Source of the DNA: Pascua guehoae
Taxonomy: Eukaryota; Basidiomycota; Tremellomycetes; Trichosporonales; Trichosporonaceae
Assembly (NCBI GenBank): GCA_001600415.1
Contig: BCJX01000004.1
Location: forward strand, 124,001-188,000
Direction: 5' to 3'
DNA: 64,000 nt
Part shown: positions 55,738 through 64,000 of the stretch, one piece after another
How the letters are laid out: the number at the start of each line of letters is the position of its first letter
Numbering within the stretch: the stretch's first letter is position 1
Made by a program: the position numbers and the translations under genes
The notes under the pieces: generated by a model
Database searches by the model: none
Seen by the model: only the letters and a program-made list of their open reading frames with translations
Told to the model about the DNA's origin: nothing

Positions 55738-58700
55738 CTAGACCGCATGCTTCCACTCGCCGCCGAGCGCCGCGCGCCACTTTTCGAGGCCCTGGGGTCC
55801 AGCGGCGCGGAGGGACGCTGCGGGCTTGTCGCGGGGCCCGTAGTGGAGGCACAGACCCGGTCCACCGAGAGAGGTGAGGTGGGGCTCTGCGCCGAGTGCG
55901 CGGAGGCTGTCGAGGAGAGCGTCGAGGCGCGGCTCGGGGAAGAAGTCGGGGATGAGGGTGACTGCGCACCCGCCGCCGCCTGCGCCGGTGAGCTTTGTGG
56001 TGAGGCCCTGCTTTGCGGTGGCGTCGACGACGGCCTCGAGGGACGGGTGGGACACGCCGAGTGTGCGGAGGTGTGCGTGGTTTTCGCGCATGAGCTGCTC
56101 GAGGCGCGAGACGACCTGTTCGCGCTCGCCGCGCGACGAGAGGAGCGAGCGCGCCTCGTCGCTGATGGCCTGGATCTGCTCGAGGACGGGGTCGACGACG
56201 TGCGGCTCGGCCGCCTTCTTGGCGCCCACGCCGGCCACGAGCGATTTCGTGTCGCGCGGCACACGCGTGTTGGTGAGCAAGAGCCGGATCGAGTCAAAGC
56301 CACGGATACCCTCGAAACCGCCCTCGCGCCCGGCCATCGCGCGCGTAAACGCCACGGCGCCGCCGCGGACCGAGACGGCATTGTCAATGCCAGACGGGTT
56401 GCCGTGCAGGACCTTTTCAGACAGGAAGGCCCACGAGTCCACCAGGTCGATGGATGCGGGCGCCAGGTCAGCGTTGCCGTCGACCTTGCCCACGCCGATG
56501 AGCAGCGACGACGCAACGCAGCCGCTAAAGGCGGCAGAGGAGCCGAGGCCCGCGCCGATAGGGAGGTTGGCCGAAACGGTGAGCGTGACGCTCAGCCTGG
56601 GGTTAGCCGTGGACTGGGGGTGGGACTGGGGATGAACTGGGGAGAGAGAGAGGGTGGTGATTGAGGGCCGTAGACGTAACACTTGTTGCACGACCTTTCG
56701 AAGCGGATTACCCGATGTCCACTCAAGTAGCACGCCGAGGTAGGAACCGGGGCACAGCAGGGGTGCATGACTCGAGAGTCATTGACACGCGAACGTGGAG
56801 TGCACTCTTCACACTCGACCCACGCGAGCAGTCGCCTTGGCAACCTCACTCGTCTCGACGCACTCGCACTCGATACCCGCGCTCGTTCTCTCCACTCGCA
56901 CTCGACTCTACTCGACACTCACGCATCAGCGGCCCGTCCGGCAATGACCATGTAGAGATACAAGAAGGCGACCGAGGCCGAGAAGCCCGTCTTGGTGGGC
57001 TTGTCCTTGCGCACAACCGCCTCGATGGCGGCGAGGAGCGTGGGGTCGAGCTCGGTGGGGACGGTGCTTGCTCCTGCGGCGCCGGCAGGGACGGACGCCC
57101 AGGGGAGGGATGCGATGGGCCAGGCGTGGTCAGCCTCGAGGTCGGGCGCGGCAATGGCGACCTTTGCGTCGTGGCGGGGCGAGAGGACGCCAAAGCAGCG
57201 GAGGTTGAGGGCGGTGGCGATGGCGGTCTGTTTGGGAAAAGGGTGGTGTGCAGAGGGAGATGCGGCATGTCAAGAGGCAAGGAGTTACCATGGATGGGGA
57301 TATTGCGCAGAGGTTTGACGCGTTTTGAGATTGGGTTTGATGCGTGCGAGCGAGCACAATCGCAGGGCAATGATTGGCATTTTGTTTTGATATTTGAGGT
57401 TCGACAACAACAAGGAGGGAAGATGGAGGGAGGGAGTGTGTGTGAGAATTTTGTATCCAACAGTATTTATTCCTGGCCACCCACCACACCGTGCACGACT
57501 GCGTGCTCGCCAAAGAGAATGACCTTGCCGGGGGCCGAGACGACAATGTCGTCGTCGATTGTCTTTCCGTTGGCCTCTTGGGATTGGCTCTTTGCGGCGA
57601 GTGCGAGGTTCTTGCTCACGCTGTCGACGAGGTCGTCGGTTCCTCCTGGGCGGCGGTAGGCGCGCGCCCGCTCAATGGCCCACTTGGCGGGGTCGGAGCG
57701 GTAGAGCAGCTCGACCTTGTCTGCGGACAAGAGGTCGGGGTCGACTGCGGGGATGATGGCGCCCGACACTAGGAGGGCGCGCTCGAGGTCGTCGAGGAGG
57801 TCGCGGGGGTCCTCGATACCGACACACAAGCGGATGAGGTTTTCGGGCAGGCCGCGCTCGGCGCGCACTGCTGCAGAGATGGAGGCGTGTCTGTATGTCA
57901 GCAAATGAGGGGAAAGGTGGGAGGGCGCGAGGGTGAGTCGCTGGCTCAGGGGCGATAGTGAACCCGGGCCCACCGTGGTTACTCACGACATGAGACAGGG
58001 CATCGAGATGAGCGAGTTGACGGCACCAAACGAGACCGAGACACCCCAGAGCGTGGCCGAGCTGACGATGCGCTCTGACAGCGCCTTGTCGCCGGTGACA
58101 AACGACATGACACCGCCTGGTCCCGATGCCTGGCGGAAGTGGACGTCGCGCTTGGGGTGGGTCGGGACACCGGGGTAGTGGACGAGGAATCCAAGAGTGT
58201 GGAGGTAGCTTGCGATGAGCTGGGCGTTTGCCTGCATCTTGTCCATGCGGAGCGCGAGCGTCTTGACGCCGCGCATGAGGAGGAACGAGTCGAATGGCGC
58301 CAAGCCCGAGCCCATGGCGTTGATAAACCATGCAATCTGCGACGCAATCTCGGGGGTGCCGGCGGCAATGATACCTGCCATCAGGTCGTGGTGGCCAGAG
58401 AGGTACTTTGTCGCAGAGTCGTAGACAATGTCGGCACCAAACTCGAGGGGGCGCTGGAGGTAGGGCGACATCATCGTGTTGTCGACGACAATGATGGCGT
58501 CGGGCGCGGCGGCCTTGACGGCGGCGGACACGGCAGCAATGTCGGCAATCTTGAGCAGCGGGTTGGTGGGCGACTCGAGGAGGACCATCTTAATCCTGGA
58601 GGAACGGGGGTTAGCCTAGTCCCCTTGCGCAATCTTGTCTCGGCGCCGCACGTGGTCGCGCCATTTTATGGCACGCTCACGCTCGTCCGCGCTCCACACG

Positions 58701-59215
58701 CAGACTCACTTGTTCCCTGGCTTGAGATGGGGCAGGAGGGCATCGACCTCGGTCGTGTCCACATGCCTCACGTCGACTCCACCGTGGCTCTTTGCAAACG
58801 TGAGCAGGCGGTTGGTGCCGCCGTACAGGTCGTCGCCGGCGAGCACGGTCTCTCCGGGCTTGACAAGGCGAAGAATCACGTCCAGGCACGTCATGCCAGT
58901 GCTGAGCGCAAACGTCTGCGACGCGCCGTACAAGCGCGCGAGGTGCGACTCGAGGCCGCCACGCGTGGGGTTACCCGAGCGCGTGTAGTCGTAGGGCCCG
59001 TCCATGCCCTTGAACGTGGCCGTCTGGAAGATGGGCGTCGACGACGCGCCATACTGGTTCTGGCTGCTGTCGACCGCGACGACCTGGGTTGCAAAGTGCC
59101 ACTTGTCGGCGCGAGCCGAGAACGACTCGTGCTCGCTGGGCGACTTGGAGTCGTAGATGGAGGTCGCGAGCGACGACTCGCCCGGGGACGACGGTGTAGG
59201 GGTCGACGACGACAT
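55738..59215 (-). CDS. Cystathionine beta-lyase / mevalonate kinase fusion
   Basis: Exons 59215-58710, 58595-57987, 57890-57485, 57227-56923 and 56596-55738 join in phase to 894 residues. Residues 1 to about 415 are a PLP-dependent cystathionine beta-lyase: DYTRSGNPTRGGLESHLARL, VVDNTMMSPYLQRPLEFGAD, PLP lysine K232 in DSATKYLSGHHD, and AERGLPENLIRLCVGIEDPR. A linker of about 60-70 residues (…LLYRSDPAKWAIERARAYRR…) follows in the same exon. Then a complete GHMP mevalonate kinase begins: VVSAPGKVILFGEHAVVHG (488-506), SANLPIGAGLGSSAAFS near 617, HGNPSGIDN with Asp near 680, and KLTGAGGGGC near 810-819. The first half makes homocysteine from cystathionine; the second phosphorylates mevalonate in sterol/isoprenoid synthesis. 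No ATG exists on this strand anywhere in exon 3 (57890-57485), so the kinase has no start of its own there. A hidden alternative 5' exon for the kinase remains possible. Confidence 0.85.
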
Positions 59216-59939
59216 GGGAGCTGGTGTGTGGGGTATTGGGGACCTTTGAGTCAAGGTCGGGGATCCAGAGATCTAGAGAGCAGCGATGGAGCGGCAAACG
59301 GGACTAGTGGCAGGTTCGACTTTGGTGTGCTGCTAGTCGCAAAGTGGTCGTCGTTGAGTTGAAAAAGAGTAGTGTAGTGTCTCGGGGGGTCGTCAACGTC
59401 GTCGGTGATCAAGAGAGAGTTAGACACAAGTTAGAGAGCGAGAGTCTACGTAAAAGAGTGTAGAGTTACCAAGGAAATGGTTGCAACTCCCCAATGCAAT
59501 GCTGCTGTTGTCCCTTTGCTGGTGTCCATTGCGTGATCGGCCATCGTCTCATTACGATGAGCACGTCGTCGTCTCAAGACTCCGTAAGTTCCGACTCGGT
59601 CTTCAAAAAAGCCACGTGGATACAACAATAACGTGGGAAATTACCGTATCACTATTCGATAATAAATCACACCCACCCCACAGTACAGTACAGTACGCCA
59701 CCAGCGGTTAGCGGACAGGTCGGCGCCGAGCAACCGGATTGCCGCGGAACCAAATAGCCTCGAGATTGGGCACTGTGGCAGTCATGGCGGCGACTAACCC
59801 GACATAGACGGAAATAGCGATTTCAGTACTGTTGTTACCACCGTATGCAACAACTCCACACCTGAGCACCACCCATGCACCGTTCGGCTCGTGACACCAT
59901 CGCTCCTCAACAACTATTGGTATCTCGATCCTGTCTGCC
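59216..59939. other. Intergenic region
   Basis: Divergent promoter space between the fusion gene and the kinase-like gene. A GTACAGTACAGTAC simple run lies near 59687. No gene seen. Confidence 0.5.
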
Positions 59940-61087
59940 ATGGGCAATGTGTTCTCGGCCATAGGGCGCCGATCCTCTCCATGCTCTCCTCCAAACACAA
60001 CAACCTCCGATGAGGACATGCGCGTGAGTAGCACAACCCTGTCCCATCTCTCATGTGACAGAATGCTGCCACCGTCGACGATGCACTCGATGCCGATCCA
60101 AAACACGAGAATGAGGATGTGGGTATGGAAGACCAAGTGAACCACGTCAGGTCCAGGGACACATCCATACATGCCCATGACGTCCCGTGGCTGCCCGTCA
60201 ACGTGACTCTGTCCAAGGCGAGCGAGCTGTCTGGCGAACACGCCAACATGTCGTTTACGCTCACGTGCGGCCAAGGCGGGAAGGGGCAGAGGGCGCCCGG
60301 TGTGGAAGGCTCTGCGGAGGGACTTTGTATCACTGTCAATCTCACCGAACGCTGCGGCAACGGTGCCGTCTTTGGAACGTATCGCGGCACCATGAGCCGA
60401 GACGCGTCGAGCACACCGTGTGTCGTCAAGATTGTCGACTTGGGCAAGTTTCCAACCGACAAACGCACCGCGGACGAGAGGGGGATGTACACTGTCAACG
60501 AGGCACGCAAGGCTGCCATTCACGAGGCGTCCGTCTATCAGCGCCTGGGACGCCTGCAGGGATCCGTCGTGCCGCGCTACTGGGGACTGGGCGCCTTCGT
60601 TCCCTCGGGCGGTGGCATATCCGACGCGCGAGTCTTGTGTGCCGTCATGTCGGACGCGGGGCGGTGCATGCCGTAGATAGAGAGGAAGGACCAGGAGACA
60701 CGGTGGGTAGTTGCTCCAGTCGCCTTGTGTTGCTGACATTTTCACAGTGAACGTATCAATGACATGTACCTCGCCCTCCACGCCGCTGGGGTGCTCCACC
60801 TCGACTCGCGATGGGACCACATCCTACGCAGCCACGACGGGTCGCTGTCGCTCATCGACTTTGAGCGGTCCGACATACGAGGCGACCATGAGACAGACGA
60901 CGCGGACTGGGCGGTAGATTGCGACACCGAGCTGCGGGATGTGTGGACGGGCGTGCTCGAGTCTGGGCGATACATTACAGGAAGAGATTGCAGGCCCAGC
61001 AGCAGTTTCTTCGATAACCCGTCGTTGCGTGGATCCAACGCGTCCTCATCTAATGAAGGGGATGGAATGGGTGGTCTGAAAGGCTGA
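59940..61087 (+). pseudogene. Kinase-like protein with an in-frame stop (candidate pseudogene)
   Basis: Exons 59940-60023 and 60062-60702 (across a 38-nt GTGAGT...GACAG intron) and 60748-61087 keep one frame. The protein starts MGNVFSAIGRRSSPCSPPN. It has a protein-kinase-like fold of the fungal atypical type: GNGAVFGTYRGTMSR then CVVKIVDLG (ATP-binding Lys), HEASVYQRLGRLQGSVVPRY, LHAAGVLHLDSRWDHILRSH (HxD loop) and LSLIDFERS (DFG position). A single TAG at 60674-60676 breaks the frame in the lobe linker, 26 nt before the donor of the second intron, while the downstream exon is intact and in phase. Possibilities are a recent nonsense mutation, a sequencing error or an unmodelled splice. If the stop is real, the product ends after GRCMP and lacks the catalytic loop. 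Confidence 0.6.
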
Positions 61088-61227
61088 CGCAGCTGTCATG
61101 ACGCGGCAAGCTTTCTAAGGATACTCGTGAGGCAAGCTTTCCAGCGGTAGGCCATGAGCTCCAGCGAGTCCAATATAGTGGGACGCCAAGGCGGACGAGT
61201 TGCAGAGAACACCGCCGGGAAGGGGAT

Positions 61228-61362
61228 GACTACACGACGACACGACTACACGAGTACACGACTACACGAGTACACGACTACACGACTACACGACTACACG
61301 ACTACACGACTACACGACTACACGACTACACGACTACACGACTACACGACTACACGACTACA
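61228..61362. repeat. (ACGACTAC)n octanucleotide minisatellite
   Basis: About sixteen tandem copies of ACGACTAC, with a few ACGAGTAC variants at the 5' end, directly downstream of the kinase-like gene. The octamer has no stop codon in the sense frames, so spurious ORFs with an eight-residue period arise. Confidence 0.95.
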
Positions 61363-63333
61363 CTCTATACGACTCTCCCAACATCCACGATTACATTCGA
61401 CGCATCCCCGGCCATAACAGATAACAGCGAATTGCCCAGATGCTGATACACCCGTGGCAATCCCTGTGCACCGGTCCTGACAGTGTCGGCGCCTCGACCT
61501 CGACGACCTGGGCGACCACGCGACAGGTCGGCCGCGCTAGATTCCAGAGACTAATAGCTTATACAGGCGAGTACGTGCAGACGAGTATGGTAATGAGATG
61601 AGCATGTGCCCAGCCTAGATATAGAATGTGCAGACGACGACATGCCACAATGGAGCCAGGCTGCCGCCCCGCCCCACCCATATCTGTGCCCGCTGTCTAC
61701 CAGTACGTCCGCACAGTCGTGAGGGTGCAACGCGCCCAGCGTCGCTGTGGATGTCTCCCCTGCCTATAGATACACCCACCCACACACTGTATGCATCAGC
61801 AGCGGAGCAAATTGCTGTCAGCCTGTTCGTCTCATACTTCATCCACACGTGCTCAACGTCAACGATTAACGATGTTTGGTTCCGTCAGCCTGCGCCTGCA
61901 GGGTCTTTCAAAAACCAACTGACCCCCTCACGCCGCCATGGCCATCAGCCATTGGTTTCCATCCGGCGTGGCCCCTGGCGCCTTTGGCAATTTGGCTGCG
62001 CGTCAGCCAAGACCCCACACGCACTCATCTGCGCCCAATTGGGCAATACACCTTGCAGGCGCGCTCCCTGCGCGTCGCGTCTCGTTCGTCGCGTCCATTC
62101 ATCCATTCAAAGCATGCACATGCTGCAGTCTACGAGCACGCACCCTGCTGCACCCTGCTGCGCGCTGCGTGCGCTGCGTGCGCTGCCCGTGTGGACCTGT
62201 GCATGTCTCGCGTGCACGCCACCCCGTCGGGGCAGGGCTCTAGACCCCATTCGCTACACTGTACTGTACACGTACACTGTGCTACACTGTGCGCGAGTGA
62301 GTGAGCGCCCGTTGGGGCTCGTCGAGGCTCGTTTGGGTGCTAGTGTCGACCCGTCGGGTGTGCCGTGTCCCTGTCCTTTGATCCTAGCTCGCGACTTGGG
62401 ACCCCTCCTGCCCTCGCGGCCGGTTCACGACCGGTTCACGTCCACGGTTCACGTCCACGAACCGCGACCTACCACACACGTCCAACGTCGGCGCAGTGCT
62501 GGCGCGTCTCGCGTCTGCTGGGGTCTGCTGTGGACGCGTCTCTGGTCTCGTCTCGTCTCGTCTTGTTGTCTCTTGTCGTTGTCTTTGCACTCTGCACTCT
62601 TTGCCCTCTTCGTCGCCTTTTCGTCACCATAATCGTCACATTGCATTGTCTTCAACGTCGTCCACACGGCCCGTTCGCTCTCGCCCAGTCTAGGTCGACA
62701 CAGCTATTCCTCGCCGACCTGTCCCCCACCCCCTCGCCCATCCCCTCCCCGCCGACTCCACACCGCTTCTATCGTCTGCTCTCTGCATTTGCTGGCAGCA
62801 CCCCTCGCGTATGAACCACCCCTCCACTCCTTCCCGCCCACGCACGCGTCGTTACAACCTGCTGTCAGCTTCGTTGCCGCCATCCATTGTCAGCGTGAAT
62901 CACTAGCAGTCCACCCACTGACCTGGCCTGCCAGTCAGCTACCAAATGGTGAGTTCAGCACCCCACTCGGACAACCGTGGTCGTCCACATCCCACTCCGA
63001 CATCCACACCCCACACCCCACACCCACACCCCACGTCCACACCCCATCCCACACTCTAGCTCACCCCGATTCACAGTGCACTATCAACATGTAGCATAGC
63101 TTTATGACTCTCAGTACATACCAACGCAACCCCAATCAAGACCTACACCGCGCCAGCAGTCAAGAGGGTATGCCGACAACGGCACGCCATGACAAGAGGC
63201 CCAAGAATAACGGGAAAACATAGTCGCACGAGGTGCGTTTGGCCGTCCCACTCGGCCATGGCCTCTTGCCTTTTCCCTCGCCCGCTGACAGCTGGGACAA
63301 CACATCCCCTTTCTATCCACCCGCACCCCCTCG
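61363..63333. other. Intergenic region
   Basis: About 2 kb with no gene I can support. A C/T-rich, coding-poor stretch (62600-62930) ends in CCAAATGGTGAGT at 62943, which looks like an ATG next to a splice donor. I could not find a convincing following exon. CCACACCCCACACCC simple sequence follows at 63000-63050. Confidence 0.4.
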
Positions 63334-64000
63334 TCACACTGCGCTCTCTGCCTCGCGCGCGTCTGCGTCGTCCTCGTCCATCGGCATCCCCAGTCCTAGG
63401 CCGCTGCGCGAGCCCGAACGGAGGTGACTAAACTTGTTGCCGCTCATTGTGCGGCAGTGGCCCAGTCCGGCAGAGCCGTACGGGGAAGGGGACAGCTGGT
63501 GGGCACCAAGCAGGCCTGCTCCGCGACGCACAGAGGGCGACACGGGGCCTTCCGTGTATGGTGCCCGGCGGTCGTTTGTTAGGCCCTGGAGGAACTCGTG
63601 GCGCCCAGTGACACTGTCAGAGAAGGGCGCGATGCCCGACGCGTTGCGTCCGCCGCCGCCGCGTCCTAGTGGGACGGGCGTGTCGCCGACAAGGAGGTTG
63701 GACACGTTGCGCGACTTGCCCATTAACGGCGTCATGGAAAACAGGCTGTTGAACTGCCCGGCCATGCGCGGATCCGTGTTGAGGTGGCGCGACGGGGTCG
63801 AGTTGACGTCAAACACTGGATCGTCGACACGAGGCGTCGAGAACCTGTCAGGCAGACGGGCAGAGGCAATCGGCGTGCTGGGCACCTCGTCGTTGGCATT
63901 GACACCCCACAGGTCACTGCTGTAGCCATACGACAACACACGCGCACGGTTGTGGCTCGGAGTCTGCGGCGTGCGCGTCTCGATTGCTGGCCCGCGGCCG
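63334..64000 (-). CDS. C-terminal part of a Ser/Pro-rich protein, truncated by window edge
   Basis: The frame is open from the right edge to a stop at 63334-63336 (about 221 residues). It is low in predicted structure and rich in Ser, Pro, Gly and Arg: RTPQTPSHNRARVLSYGYSS, SDLWGVNANDEVPSTPIASA, FNSLFSMTPLMGKSRNVSNL, LLVGDTPVPLGRGGGGRN, and a C-terminus RSGSRSGLGLGMPMDEDDAD. Several S/T-P sites (STP, SPS, TPL) would suit a phospho-regulated nuclear protein. I do not recognise the family; the start and any domains lie outside the window. Confidence 0.6.
   Translation of the reverse strand, partial: GRGPAIETRTPQTPSHNRARVLSYGYSSDLWGVNANDEVPSTPIASARLPDRFSTPRVDDPVFDVNSTPSRHLNTDPRMAGQFNSLFSMTPLMGKSRNVSNLLVGDTPVPLGRGGGGRNASGIAPFSDSVTGRHEFLQGLTNDRRAPYTEGPVSPSVRRGAGLLGAHQLSPSPYGSAGLGHCRTMSGNKFSHLRSGSRSGLGLGMPMDEDDADAREAESAV

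Noticed and set aside
58139..59362. A 407-residue plus-strand frame opposite cystathionine beta-lyase
   Set aside because: Shadow of a well-supported gene on the other strand; Val/Arg/Gly-rich composition typical of such shadows.
59708..60820. A 370-residue minus-strand frame opposite the kinase-like gene
   Set aside because: No recognisable motif; it overlaps the coding exons of the plus-strand gene and extends through its introns without splice logic.
62943..63095. A gene starting at ATG 62945 next to a GTGAGT donor
   Set aside because: The only downstream acceptor (near 63076) leads to a stop within a few codons; no further exon could be supported.
1..64000. CRISPR arrays, bacterial operons, riboswitches or prophage
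   Set aside because: Spliceosomal introns and fungal genes show this is eukaryotic nuclear DNA. The tandem arrays seen have no spacer-repeat alternation, and no ribosome-binding sites or operon spacing are present.

Overview
The window reads as nuclear DNA of a basidiomycete yeast, most likely a Tremellomycete of the Trichosporonales type (Trichosporon, Cutaneotrichosporon, Apiotrichum, Vanrija). The reasons are GC-rich coding sequence with strong third-position bias (which opens long false ORFs on the opposite strand), many short introns with GTGAGT or GTACGT donors, CTAAC/CTGAC branch points and CAG acceptors, intron-containing tRNAs, and fungal gene content (Ssk2, Qcr10, Bzz1, Zn2Cys6 and bZIP factors). 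The genus is inference. Exon coordinates were worked out by hand from reading frame, splice consensus and phase; no transcript data were available.

Layout. 1-2490 (minus): N-terminal part of an Ssk2/Wis4-type HOG-pathway MAPKKK, cut by the left edge. 2.5-6.6 kb: repeat-rich spacer. 6.6-7.9 kb (minus): QCR10 of respiratory complex III in five small exons. 8.5 kb: tRNA-Tyr(GTA). 9.4-10.2 kb (minus): small acidic protein of unknown function, followed by a pure poly-G block and a CA microsatellite. 13.0-17.1 kb (plus): sulfite reductase beta subunit. 17.7-20.9 kb (plus): an acidic hypothetical protein and an Aly/REF-like mRNA export adaptor. 21.9-25.0 kb (minus): Mediator subunit Med16. 25.4-26.9 kb (minus): a bZIP factor. 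29.3-30.2 kb (plus): small coiled-coil protein. 32.6-35.6 kb (plus): Zn2Cys6 transcription factor. 37.6-40.9 kb (plus): Bzz1-type F-BAR/C1/SH3/SH3 protein.

41-50 kb is a gene-poor, repeat-rich island. It holds three copies of an intron-containing tRNA-Pro(AGG) inside a partly duplicated and inverted unit, one of two copies of an oligo-T-ended, Pol III-like repeat (the other is at 36 kb), and one unusual gene: a secreted 460-residue precursor with four related Cys modules separated by KR|D sites, two acidic and two basic.

50.3-52.0 kb (minus): an unrecognised five-exon gene. 52.3-54.6 kb (minus): alternative (type II) NADH dehydrogenase. 55.7-59.2 kb (minus): one continuous gene model fusing cystathionine beta-lyase to mevalonate kinase. 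59.9-61.1 kb (plus): kinase-like gene with an in-frame stop. 63.3-64.0 kb (minus): 3' end of another gene, cut by the right edge.

These are mostly unlinked housekeeping and regulatory genes, not a cluster. Two genes touch sulfur amino-acid metabolism (sulfite reductase and cystathionine beta-lyase) and two touch the mitochondrial electron transport chain (QCR10 and NDH-2). The two observations I consider most worth following are the cystathionine beta-lyase/mevalonate kinase fusion and the charge-segregated, Kex2-type secreted precursor.
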